Assembly (NCBI RefSeq): GCF_021532315.1 | Contig: NZ_JAKGAO010000013.1 | Coordinates: 186,001-250,000, forward strand | DNA from: Paenibacillus tarimensis | Lineage (GTDB): Bacteria; Bacillota; Bacilli; Paenibacillales; Paenibacillaceae | Length of the DNA stretch: 64,000 bases | Direction of reading: 5' to 3' | Position numbers and translations under genes: made by a program | The notes under the pieces: model-generated | Told to the model about the DNA's origin: nothing | What the model saw: the letters and a program-made list of their open reading frames with translations, nothing else | The model's database searches: none | Shown here: positions 9,234 to 16,895 of the stretch, piece after piece | How positions within the stretch are numbered: position 1 is the stretch's first letter | How the letters are laid out: each line of letters opens with the position of its first letter

Positions 9234-9284
9234 AGGAAAAAGCGGGAGCCCGGCCAGCTGTTAACTGTCCGGCTGTCTCCCGCT
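9234..9284 (-). terminator. intra-operon hairpin terminator/attenuator after the binding-protein gene
   Basis: AGCGGGAG pairs with CTCCCGCT around an inner CAGCCGGACAG/CTGGCCGG stem, followed by TTTTTCC on the minus strand. This arrangement commonly gives more binding protein than permease. Confidence 0.75.
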
Positions 9285-9298
9285 ATCCTCTTACAAAG

Positions 9299-10696
9299 TT
9301 ACTTCCAGCCGGTCTGGATCTGCTGCATCGCCTGGTCCAGGTCGGCTGTTCCGCTGACATAATCCGTCATACCCTTCCAGAATGTACCCGCGCCTACAGA
9401 GCCGGGCATCAAGTCTGAGCCGTCAAAGCGGATCGTGTCCGCCGTCTGCAGGAATTCAGCCATGCGGCGCTCCTGCTCGTTCGGGTACCAGGCTGGATCG
9501 GCATCGTTCATCGGCGCGGTTACGCCACCCGATTGAATCCATGTCTTCAGCGACTCGGCCGTAGTGAAGAACTCCATGACCGCACGAACCTCAGGACGAT
9601 CATTGAACATCGCATAAATATCGCCAGAGATCAGAGCAGGCTGACCGTACTCGGCATTGATCGGAGGCAGCGGGAACCAGTCATAGTTGTCGGCCGACAG
9701 GCCTTCCGGGAAGAAGCTCGTAATGAACCCGGCCTGCCGGTGCAGCCAGGCTTTTGGCGGATTGTCAAACAGCGGGCGGACCGCATCACCGAATGATGTG
9801 GTCGCGATCGCTTTGCGTCCGCCATAAACATAGTCATCATTGAACCAGATTTCGGACATCCGCTTCACCGCATTCTTGACAATGTCGTCGGTGAACGGCA
9901 GTTCGCCTGCTACCCACTTGTCGTAATTTTCCGGCGTAGTGGTCCGGAGCATGATATCCTCCAGCCAATCTGTCGCCGGCCAGCCCGTTGCAGCACCGCT
10001 CTCAATACCGATGCTCCAGGCCGGATCACCGTCCTGCGCGATCTGGTCTGTAAGAGTCATCAGCTCATCCCAAGTCTTTGGAACCGTATAGCCTGCGGCT
10101 TCGAACTCGGGCTTGTTATACCACACTAGGCTCTTCACACTGCTTCGCGCCCATACGCCGGCCATCACATCACCATTTGGCCCCGGCATCGACGCCATAT
10201 CCAGCCAGCTTTGGTTATACTGACGTTTCAGGTGCTCCTCACTCATGAACGTGCTGACATCGATCACCTTGCCGTCCTTCACGAATCCTCTAAGCAGTCC
10301 AGGCTGCGGGAAATCGGCGATATCCGGCGCGTTGCCTCCGTTAACCCGCACAGAGATCGTTGCTTCGAATTCCTTGGAGCCCTCATAAGCGATATCAATA
10401 CCCGTCGTCTCTTCGAACGCCCGGATACTCTCCGTAAACTTCACTTCGTCCGCGTCTGTGAACGGACCGAACATCGTGACCTTCGTACCTTTAAAATCAC
10501 CGTTATAAGCTTGCTCGAGAGCAGATCCTGCGGGCGCATTATTGCCGCCGCCCGTATTGGTCTGCGGATCGTTCGTTCCTTGATTGCCGCCGTTCTGGCC
10601 TGCGTTGTTGTTCCCGCCGCAAGCCGACACGATCATGGCCAGAGCCGTAAGGAGAATAAAGGCAGACAGGACCCTGTTTCTTCTTCCTGATTTCAT
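9299..10696 (-). CDS. sugar-binding lipoprotein of the alpha-glucoside ABC transporter
   Basis: 465 residues with a lipoprotein signal peptide ending in lipobox IVSAC (Cys26), then a Gly/Asn-rich linker. The mature part is a CUT1-family solute-binding protein (VTMFGPFTDADEVKFTES..., W-rich C-terminus). AglE-type proteins are of this size and begin the same way. It captures alpha-glucosides outside the membrane and delivers them to the two permeases encoded downstream. It is the first gene of the operon. AGAGGG lies 8 bases before the ATG. The substrate is inferred from the neighbouring alpha-glucosidase and the AglG-like insert, not from ligand residues. Confidence 0.88.
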   Translation of the reverse strand: MKSGRRNRVLSAFILLTALAMIVSACGGNNNAGQNGGNQGTNDPQTNTGGGNNAPAGSALEQAYNGDFKGTKVTMFGPFTDADEVKFTESIRAFEETTGIDIAYEGSKEFEATISVRVNGGNAPDIADFPQPGLLRGFVKDGKVIDVSTFMSEEHLKRQYNQSWLDMASMPGPNGDVMAGVWARSSVKSLVWYNKPEFEAAGYTVPKTWDELMTLTDQIAQDGDPAWSIGIESGAATGWPATDWLEDIMLRTTTPENYDKWVAGELPFTDDIVKNAVKRMSEIWFNDDYVYGGRKAIATTSFGDAVRPLFDNPPKAWLHRQAGFITSFFPEGLSADNYDWFPLPPINAEYGQPALISGDIYAMFNDRPEVRAVMEFFTTAESLKTWIQSGGVTAPMNDADPAWYPNEQERRMAEFLQTADTIRFDGSDLMPGSVGAGTFWKGMTDYVSGTADLDQAMQQIQTGWK

Positions 10697-10835
10697 ACTC
10701 TCAACCCTCTCTGTTATAGAATGGACTTCGTTCCGTTATCCTTGTACTTCATGGAGGAGCCACTAACCTTTGAAAGCCTCACCTCCTTTAAAATACCAAC
10801 AAATGAATTTTTTTATCCCCTGATGCACTGAGAAA

Positions 10836-10979
10836 TTATCCGGCACTTGCAGAGCTGGCCGGCAGAGCTTCGGCAAACGCAGCGGGAAGACATACCGCTA
10901 GTGCGGACGCGCCAAAAAGCAGCACGCCGACAATCCATCTGCGCTGCTGCTGGTAGCCATGCCATAAGTCCATGTCCAT
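10836..10979 (-). CDS. possible 47-residue secreted or membrane peptide
   Basis: An uncatalogued short frame from ATG 10979 to TAA. It starts MDMDLWHGYQQQRR, then a hydrophobic core (WIVGVLLFGASALAVCLPAA) and an Ala-rich cleavage-like end (AFAEALPASSASAG), so it looks like a signal peptide with almost no mature part. It could be a small secreted peptide, or the remnant of the N-terminus of a lost exoenzyme. The upstream sequence has only a weak GTGGA ribosome site. It sits between the aldo/keto reductase terminator and the sugar-binding lipoprotein gene, on the same strand as both. Confidence 0.3.
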   Translation of the reverse strand: MDMDLWHGYQQQRRWIVGVLLFGASALAVCLPAAFAEALPASSASAG

Positions 10980-11044
10980 AAATTTTTATGTCCACATTCC
11001 GGTAATTATTCCGAAGCGGCATGTTCTGCTAGCTTTCGGCACGC

Positions 11045-11095
11045 AAAAAATAACGCCTGCACAAGGCTGCTCTGAAGCAGACCTGTACAGGCGTT
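11045..11095 (-). terminator. rho-independent terminator of the aldo/keto reductase gene
   Basis: AACGCCTG pairs with CAGGCGTT around a partly paired AGGTCTGCTTCAGAGCAGCCTT loop, followed by ATTTTTT on the minus strand. Confidence 0.8.
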
Positions 11096-11136
11096 TGCCG
11101 CTGCCCTTCCGGGCGATTGATAACGTTAGGATATTA

Positions 11137-12087
11137 TTATTCTGCGGCGATTGCGCGGATCTCCTGCAGCGTGGCCTCATCCAGTTCAACCTCTGCGGCA
11201 GGCAGAATGTTCAGAATATGTGACGGCTTGCGAACACCGACAATCGCGCTTGTCAGTGCTGGATGAGCCAGCACATAAGCTACCGCCAGCTGCGGCAGTG
11301 TGATATCGTAGCGGGCAGCAATCGTCTTCAGACGGTTGGCCTTATCCACGTTCTTCCGGAGCCCTTCGCCGGTATGCGCTGCCGAACGGGAACGCCAGTC
11401 GCCCTCGTCGAAGGTTGTTTCATATGTGTAATTGCCGGACAAGAGACCGGAAGTCAGCGGGCTGTAGGAAACCACGCCGATCCCCTTCTCCTGGCAGTAC
11501 GGCAGAATTTCCTTCTCTACTGCAGGCCGAAGAATCGAATACGGCGGCTGAAGAGAATCCACATGCCGGACTGTAAGCGATTTCTCTAATAACGGCACGT
11601 CGTAATTGCTTACGCCGACATAACGCACTTTGCCGTCCTGGACGAGCTTGTCCATCGCCCGCATCGTCTCCTCTGCCGGTGCATTCGTGCCAGTGTCCGG
11701 CCAGTGCATCTGGTACAGGTCTATGTAATCTGTCCCCAGGCGCTTCAGCGAAGCCTCTGCTTCCCGCAGAATGGAATCATAGGTACCATTGCGGGTTACA
11801 TTCTTATCCTCATCCCACACCAGTCCGCACTTGGTAGCCAGTACAACCTTGTCGCGGTCGCTGCCGAGCGCCCTGCCGATCACTTCCTCCGAATGCCCAA
11901 GGCCGTAAACGGCAGCGGTATCATAGAAGGTAACACCCGCATCCAATGCCGCCCGCACACTCTCCACAGACAGCTCATCATCCTGCGAGCCCCAGCTGCT
12001 CGCCCAGCCTGACCCTCCAATTGCCCATGAGCCAAAGCCGATCACCGAAATCTCAGGTCCATTCTTACCAAGCTTGCGGTACTTCAT
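11137..12087 (-). CDS. aldo/keto reductase family oxidoreductase
   Basis: 316 residues forming a TIM-barrel NADPH-dependent carbonyl reductase. The catalytic tetrad is visible: FYDTAAVYG (Asp and Tyr), LATKCG (Lys) and YQMHWPD (His). The phosphate-binding C-terminal motif SAIVGVRKPSHI is present. It is closest in look to the AKR11/IolS-YhdN group of Bacillota. GTG at 12090 and ATG at 12087 are both possible starts behind AAGGAG; I chose ATG because relatives begin MKYRKLG. It is monocistronic with its own terminator. The physiological substrate is unknown. Confidence 0.9.
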   Translation of the reverse strand: MKYRKLGKNGPEISVIGFGSWAIGGSGWASSWGSQDDELSVESVRAALDAGVTFYDTAAVYGLGHSEEVIGRALGSDRDKVVLATKCGLVWDEDKNVTRNGTYDSILREAEASLKRLGTDYIDLYQMHWPDTGTNAPAEETMRAMDKLVQDGKVRYVGVSNYDVPLLEKSLTVRHVDSLQPPYSILRPAVEKEILPYCQEKGIGVVSYSPLTSGLLSGNYTYETTFDEGDWRSRSAAHTGEGLRKNVDKANRLKTIAARYDITLPQLAVAYVLAHPALTSAIVGVRKPSHILNILPAAEVELDEATLQEIRAIAAE

Positions 12088-12194
12088 CACTGGTTCACTC
12101 CTTCTTCGGATAGGTACGTATCCATTATAGGAGATATTGCCTTCCAGCTAAAGACGTGAAGCAGGGTAACGTTACTAACCTGGAGTATACTGAG

Positions 12195-12854
12195 CTATAT
12201 AGACGTTCTATTCTCAATGTTAAAGATAGTTCCATTACCAAACTCGAACACCTGATCGCACAGGAGCGTGATATCTTCTTGAATATGACTTGTCAAAAGA
12301 ATTGTTTTTCCTTGGTTCTTTTCCCTAACCAGTAAGGAACGTATGAGCTCAACTCCATCCCTATCTAAACCGTTAAATGGTTCGTCAAGAATGAGCAACC
12401 TTGGATTTTCCATAATGGCTTGGGCAATAGCCAGGCGTTGCTTCATTCCAAGTGAATACTTCTTTACCGGTTGATTGTTGTCAGGATCTAACCCAACTGT
12501 CACAAGGGTCTCACGTATTTCTTTTTTTCCAACTCTTCTTCTTAGTGACGCTAAAAGGGTGAGATTTCTCATACCTGTATACTGATCCAAAAAACCCGGT
12601 TGTTCAATTATTATCCCGGTGTCTTGAGGGAAATCTACTTTTTCACCTATTTTGTCCCCTAAAATCTCGACCTCCCCTTGATCAGGCGTCAAAAATCCAC
12701 ATAATACTTTGAAAAAAACGGATTTCCCTGAACCATTCGGTCCGATAAAACCATATATTTGCCCAGTCGGAAGAGCAAAGGATACGTTATCAAATATAAT
12801 ACGCCCTCTGAACTTTTTTGACAGGCGGTCAATTTTCACTGCATACCTTTCCAT
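12195..12854 (-). CDS. ABC transporter ATP-binding protein of the AT-rich cassette
   Basis: 219 residues from ATG 12854 (GGGAGTGA upstream), although the frame opens at 12878. Walker A is GPNGSGKS, the Q-loop region is IIIEQPGFLD, the signature is KYSLGMKQR (an LSGGQ variant typical of BcrA/lantibiotic-immunity ATPases), Walker B is LLILDEPFNGLD and the switch is TSHIQED. This subgroup powers export or expulsion of antimicrobial peptides. It is the last gene of a five-gene minus-strand unit with three membrane proteins upstream. I saw no clear terminator behind it. Confidence 0.9.
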   Translation of the reverse strand: MERYAVKIDRLSKKFRGRIIFDNVSFALPTGQIYGFIGPNGSGKSVFFKVLCGFLTPDQGEVEILGDKIGEKVDFPQDTGIIIEQPGFLDQYTGMRNLTLLASLRRRVGKKEIRETLVTVGLDPDNNQPVKKYSLGMKQRLAIAQAIMENPRLLILDEPFNGLDRDGVELIRSLLVREKNQGKTILLTSHIQEDITLLCDQVFEFGNGTIFNIENRTSI

Positions 12855-12874
12855 ACTACTCACTCCCTCGTTAG

Positions 12875-13663
12875 TCAATCAATCTCTAGTATTACAGCCC
12901 GGTTATTACTAAAAATTAATTTTCCGACAACTATAGTAACTACCAAATTAACTAGGTAAAATAATGTTAGAGAGAGGTTGGGCCCTATAGAAGACAACAC
13001 ATTTGTTTTTGTAAGATAAACATTCTGACCAATTGGAAATAACAGCTTTGGATAGATGAAATGTGAGATATATATAATTACTATAACAATAATACTAATA
13101 TGAAATTTCTTTGTTATCTGAGTGATGATTATCTGTATAAGTGAAATGGTATAAGTCCCAATAATTTGAACACATAGTATGTTTACAATAATATGATAGA
13201 TCGGATAAGTCCTACTACCACTCAGTTCCATCATACTACTCAACGGGAATTTTAACGCAACCATTCCAAATAGGCTAACATTATAAGTAATGAAATATAT
13301 AACAACAAATACTAGAACGCTAAGAAAATGCGAGAAATAATACTCATATTTGTTATTAAGACGAATTAGGTAATGTTGTGCTTTAGCTCCCATATTACGT
13401 AACATATAGAGCTCCAAAAACGCACTAAACATCAAGTAAGGAAAGATACTAACAAACAATTGCATAATAGCAGTTTTGTGTTCAGGGTATCCCCCGTAAT
13501 TGAAGATCACCGCATCCAGGAGTCCAAAATTATCGAACGTTTTGGAAAACAGCAAATGGATCATACTTATAGAAAGCGGCCAAATAATAAAGATTAACAA
13601 CTGGCGGTAAGATTGTTCGAGATGATAAGATAAGACAATTCGGATAATATTTCGAACAGTAAT
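12875..13663 (-). CDS. ABC-2-like membrane protein 3 of the AT-rich cassette (probable ATT start)
   Basis: 262 residues if translation starts at ATT 13663. The longest conventional frame starts at TTG 13600 and has no ribosome site. Upstream of ATT lies AAGGAGG (13674-13680, 10 bases away), embedded in the last codons of the preceding gene, whose TAA shares a base with the ATT. The extended length agrees with its two neighbours (263 and 270 residues), and the added residues give the basic N-terminal segment usual in ABC-2 permeases. About six hydrophobic segments follow. It is very rich in Ile, Tyr and Ser. It would form part of the membrane channel served by the adjacent ATPase. Confidence 0.78.
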   Translation of the reverse strand: MTVRNIIRIVLSYHLEQSYRQLLIFIIWPLSISMIHLLFSKTFDNFGLLDAVIFNYGGYPEHKTAIMQLFVSIFPYLMFSAFLELYMLRNMGAKAQHYLIRLNNKYEYYFSHFLSVLVFVVIYFITYNVSLFGMVALKFPLSSMMELSGSRTYPIYHIIVNILCVQIIGTYTISLIQIIITQITKKFHISIIVIVIIYISHFIYPKLLFPIGQNVYLTKTNVLSSIGPNLSLTLFYLVNLVVTIVVGKLIFSNNRAVILEID

Positions 13664-14454
13664 TAATAATCAGCCTCCTTAACCAACCACATTGAAATAC
13701 CAATAAATGCCGAAATAACTACTGAAAGCGGGAGATTAGATTGAATAAGAAACCATGCCAAGTTGTAGCTGCTTTCAAAGTGAAACACATATAAGTTGCT
13801 TATATCAATCGAACGCAGAATCGGTACGTTTCCAATTTTCATAACAATGTTTACAGCCAAGTATGTAACAACAGCAACTATACTAATGGTATGGCTTCTG
13901 CGTCTAGTTATACATTGAAGACTAATATATAGTGCGCTAATGAACAACAAACCAATAAAAAACCTAACGACAAATAATAGTACCGCTTGTTTAGGTAACA
14001 GATTTAAATAGAATGATGTGTACATGTCATTACCGCCCAATGTATACTCGCTCCAAGCATCACCATTTCCCCATATACCTGCTACCTGCATACTGACTCC
14101 GTACGTTGCACATGTATAAACAATACTCCACAAAAAAACAGTAACAAACTTGGTAAAGAGCCAGTTTCTCTTTAAACGTAATGAAGGAAGAATATATTGC
14201 ATAATTGGTCCATCATTAACTATATCCATTACAATAGCAATATAAATAGGAATTAGAAAAAGATAGCGGAAATAGTGATTGCCGTAAGTAAAAAAGAAAC
14301 GATTCCAACCATTAGCACTTGAAGGATAAGAATTTATATACATCATTATAATTGGGACAACAGCCGACAATACAAGGAGAGACCACGTCCTTGAACTCCT
14401 AACAATTATCGTGGTTAAAAAGCGTATATACCGTCGAATTACTACGCTATCCAT
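13663..14454 (-). CDS. ABC-2-like membrane protein 2 of the AT-rich cassette
   Basis: 263 residues, with a basic N-terminus (VIRRYIRFLTTIIVRSSRTW) and about six membrane segments separated by short loops, one larger loop at ~45-70. It has the layout of ABC-2 type permeases accompanying BcrA/LanF ATPases. It overlaps the upstream gene by 8 bases and touches the downstream one, so all are co-translated. It has no obvious sequence repetition with its two neighbours beyond layout, which suggests three distinct subunits rather than a recent duplication. Substrate unknown. Confidence 0.82.
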   Translation of the reverse strand: MDSVVIRRYIRFLTTIIVRSSRTWSLLVLSAVVPIIMMYINSYPSSANGWNRFFFTYGNHYFRYLFLIPIYIAIVMDIVNDGPIMQYILPSLRLKRNWLFTKFVTVFLWSIVYTCATYGVSMQVAGIWGNGDAWSEYTLGGNDMYTSFYLNLLPKQAVLLFVVRFFIGLLFISALYISLQCITRRRSHTISIVAVVTYLAVNIVMKIGNVPILRSIDISNLYVFHFESSYNLAWFLIQSNLPLSVVISAFIGISMWLVKEADY

Positions 14455-15259
14455 ATTTATTTACCATTCTATAATTAATATAGTATAAAGATATCCCCAA
14501 AACTAACATCCCAATTATAGCCAGCGAAAAGTCGCTCAAACTATAGTCAGTACTGCTCATAAAGTTATACAAATTGGTCAAAGCATATCTGTTCATTATT
14601 TCATTGTTTGAAACGATGATGTCATATGTTAAATAAAAGCCGAATGGAATAACGTACGCCAAGATGTTTTTTGTAAAAAATGAACTTATACCATAAGCAA
14701 AGCCCGCGAAAGCAAACCCAATTAAGAAATGGACACCAAAGATGAAGAATATATAGAGGTCGGGAGTTTCGGTAAACAGATTACTATATAGACCTTCGGG
14801 ATGGAAAGTGAATGGTTCAAGAACTTTATTTCTCGCTAACAGAGTGAGAAATATATAGTATATAATCTCGGGTAAAAGCAAAGCTATTCCTCCGGCTAGG
14901 CAGTTCACCAGGAATTTAATAGCTCGATACTTCCTCTCTCCGACTCTAATCATCTGTAAGTAATGATACTTGCTATTTTTTTCTTGAATATAGGATGCTG
15001 TGAAAGGAAGCACAGCTGCGAATATAAAGATAGTTTGCAAATAGATATAACTCTGGGTCCAAATATGATATTTGTTTTTTCCAAACTCATGGATTTTCTC
15101 GAGCCCTTGGACACTCAAATCCGTGGCATCTGAATCAATAAACACGCTGGTAGAGAGCAGAGTGTTGTAGGCCGACAAATACAGTAAACAAAGCGATACA
15201 AGAATCACAGACAGCATTCGAATATTCATTAGCGCCCTGCGAAGTTCACTTAAAAACAT
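14447..15259 (-). CDS. ABC-2-like membrane protein 1 of the AT-rich cassette
   Basis: 270 residues beginning MFLSELRRALMNIRML, the amphipathic cytoplasmic start typical of ABC-2 permeases, followed by a first helix, an extracytoplasmic loop of about 40 residues (SVFIDSDATDLSVQG...) and five more helices. AGGTGATCCT precedes the ATG. It lies 75 bases behind the gene for the small secreted protein, and a hairpin terminator occupies that gap, so the transporter genes are probably made at a lower level than the secreted protein. It is part of a possible export or self-protection complex. Confidence 0.83.
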   Translation of the reverse strand: MFLSELRRALMNIRMLSVILVSLCLLYLSAYNTLLSTSVFIDSDATDLSVQGLEKIHEFGKNKYHIWTQSYIYLQTIFIFAAVLPFTASYIQEKNSKYHYLQMIRVGERKYRAIKFLVNCLAGGIALLLPEIIYYIFLTLLARNKVLEPFTFHPEGLYSNLFTETPDLYIFFIFGVHFLIGFAFAGFAYGISSFFTKNILAYVIPFGFYLTYDIIVSNNEIMNRYALTNLYNFMSSTDYSLSDFSLAIIGMLVLGISLYYINYRMVNKYG

Positions 15260-15283
15260 AGGATCACCTGAAGGCTATATTTT

Positions 15284-15328
15284 TAATAAACATTCCCCGC
15301 CGCATACTAAATGCAGCGGGGAATGTTT
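15284..15328 (-). terminator. hairpin between the secreted-protein gene and its ABC transporter genes
   Basis: Perfect 13-bp stem (AAACATTCCCCGC / GCGGGGAATGTTT), then ATTAAAAAT on the minus strand. The weak U-tail suggests partial termination or RNA stabilisation rather than a full stop. Confidence 0.72.
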
Positions 15329-15334
15329 GCGGGA

Positions 15335-15730
15335 TTAATAGGAATCAGGATTCCAAGCCCCTGTAACATTATAAGTATTATACCAGCTTCCATCATCTGT
15401 GTAAGCTTTTAGTCGGTATTTTTTATTAATTGCCATACCGTAATTTTCGAATAAATGCGTCCCGGAAGTCTTCGTAGTGAAGACATCCGTCCTTTGTTCA
15501 TCCTCAGAATTAACAACCAAAAAGTTCATACGCACTTTAGACTCTACAGTGGAGACTTTAACCACCGGTGATTCATCTGTTGTAAACTTATACGCTTCAC
15601 TAGAGTAGGCAGCACCATGCCATAATCCAGTATTCATGTCAAACTTGAATTTGTAGTTATAAGCGTAAGCTGCGGAACTCCCCAATACAGCAAGTGCTAC
15701 CACTCCTAAAGCAATTGTCTTTTTGAGCAT
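15335..15730 (-). CDS. small secreted protein of the AT-rich cassette, possible bacteriocin-like product
   Basis: 131 residues with a clear Sec signal peptide (MLKKTIALGVVALAVLGSSA, cleavage likely after AYA) and a mature protein of ~108 residues rich in Tyr, Thr, Lys, Asn and Trp with no cysteine. The C-terminus (YNTYNVTGAWNPDSY) resembles, from memory, DUF2712-type secreted proteins and, more loosely, lactococcin-972-like beta-rich peptides; neither is certain. A very strong ribosome site (AAAGGAGGTG) implies high output. It heads an operon of three membrane proteins and one ATPase, the usual setting of an exported antimicrobial or signal with its transporter or immunity complex. Confidence 0.72.
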   Translation of the reverse strand: MLKKTIALGVVALAVLGSSAAYAYNYKFKFDMNTGLWHGAAYSSEAYKFTTDESPVVKVSTVESKVRMNFLVVNSEDEQRTDVFTTKTSGTHLFENYGMAINKKYRLKAYTDDGSWYNTYNVTGAWNPDSY

Positions 15731-15980
15731 AGCTAATACAGCACCTCCTTTCCTCGTAATTGAGGTAGTGATTTATGATTTTAATCTACATACAAATCAT
15801 TCAGTATGCACAAAAAAACCATCAACCTCACATAAAAGGATACATTTTACAAATAAGTAGGACCAGTTTCTTAATGACTGTTTATATGGGATTTTTTTAC
15901 TATTCCACAAATCCTCTTTTATTACTTTTAGTGGGTAAGTGGGTTTACCACCCAAATTCGAACCCTACATATGTCAAAAC

Positions 15981-16808
15981 TCAATTTTTAAGCGACTCTT
16001 TAACATCCATAAGGATAATGCTTGTTATCTCATCATGAGTCCATCCGTTCGTGGCCACGAGTGAATCCATCGCCAGGTGAAAACTTGCTCCGAACCGGTC
16101 CGTTACACGTCCCCCTGCTTCGGTCACAATGAGGCTGCCTGCCGCTACATCCCAAGGGTGGAGCCCCCGGTGCCAGAAGCCGGTCAAACGGCCGCAAGCG
16201 ACCCAGCAGAGGTCAAGGCTCGCCGCTCCGTTCATCCGCAGATTGCGGCAGCTGCCCACGAAGCGTCTTATCTGCGGAAGTGCTTCGGACTCCTCGTGCC
16301 AGTCACCCGCATGAAAGCCAGTCGCAAGCACAGCCTCCGACAGGCGCCGCTCTTTCTGCGACACCTGAAGCCTTGCGTCATTAAGGTATGCCCCGCCGCC
16401 TTTAACCGCATGAAACAACTCATCAGTAAGCGGATTGTAGACCACACCCGCTACCGGCTGTCCGTCCTTCACAATGCCGATCGAAACCGCAAAATGGGGA
16501 ATACGATGGATGTAATTCGTCGTGCCGTCAATCGGGTCAATAATCCAGCCATACCCGCCGACTTGCTGCTTAAAAGCAGTGTAGGAATCTATGCCGCTGT
16601 CCGCTTCCTCCCCCAGAATCCAGTGACCGGGGTAAACCTCTGCAAGCCTGCTGCGCAGCAGTTCCTCGCACTGACGGTCTGCCTGCGTAACCAAATCCGA
16701 ATCGTTCTTCTTCTGCTCGATATGGAGCTCATCATCCAGCATCTTCTTCATTAGTGTGCCCGCTTCTCTCGCCCACAGCATCGCATGCTGCAGCAGTTGT
16801 GCTTCCAT
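15981..16808 (-). CDS. inositol monophosphatase family phosphatase
   Basis: 275 residues from ATG 16808 (AAAGG 9 bases upstream; GTG 16826 also in frame). Metal-binding motifs are complete: GEEAD, DPIDGTTNYIH and HPWDVAAGSLIVTEAGG. Family members remove phosphate from inositol-1-phosphate, sugar phosphates or PAP in a Mg-dependent reaction. It is the last gene of an ABC importer operon under a GntR-type regulator, which suggests that the imported compound is a phosphorylated polyol or yields one. True specificity cannot be told from these motifs. Confidence 0.9.
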   Translation of the reverse strand: MEAQLLQHAMLWAREAGTLMKKMLDDELHIEQKKNDSDLVTQADRQCEELLRSRLAEVYPGHWILGEEADSGIDSYTAFKQQVGGYGWIIDPIDGTTNYIHRIPHFAVSIGIVKDGQPVAGVVYNPLTDELFHAVKGGGAYLNDARLQVSQKERRLSEAVLATGFHAGDWHEESEALPQIRRFVGSCRNLRMNGAASLDLCWVACGRLTGFWHRGLHPWDVAAGSLIVTEAGGRVTDRFGASFHLAMDSLVATNGWTHDEITSIILMDVKESLKN

Positions 16809-16895
16809 ACTGCTCATCCTTTGCACTTATTAAGTGTATTTAATCAGCCGCGCCGGCTGTCCGTTCCACTGCATTCTCCGTGCCGATAATAATAT

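Noticed and set aside
12195-15730. Classical lantibiotic cluster
   Set aside because: No LanB/C/M enzyme, no protease and no cysteine in the secreted protein.
15775-16038. Plus-strand open frame of 87 codons
   Set aside because: No ribosome site, runs antisense into the phosphatase gene, and composition reflects the AT-rich promoter region.
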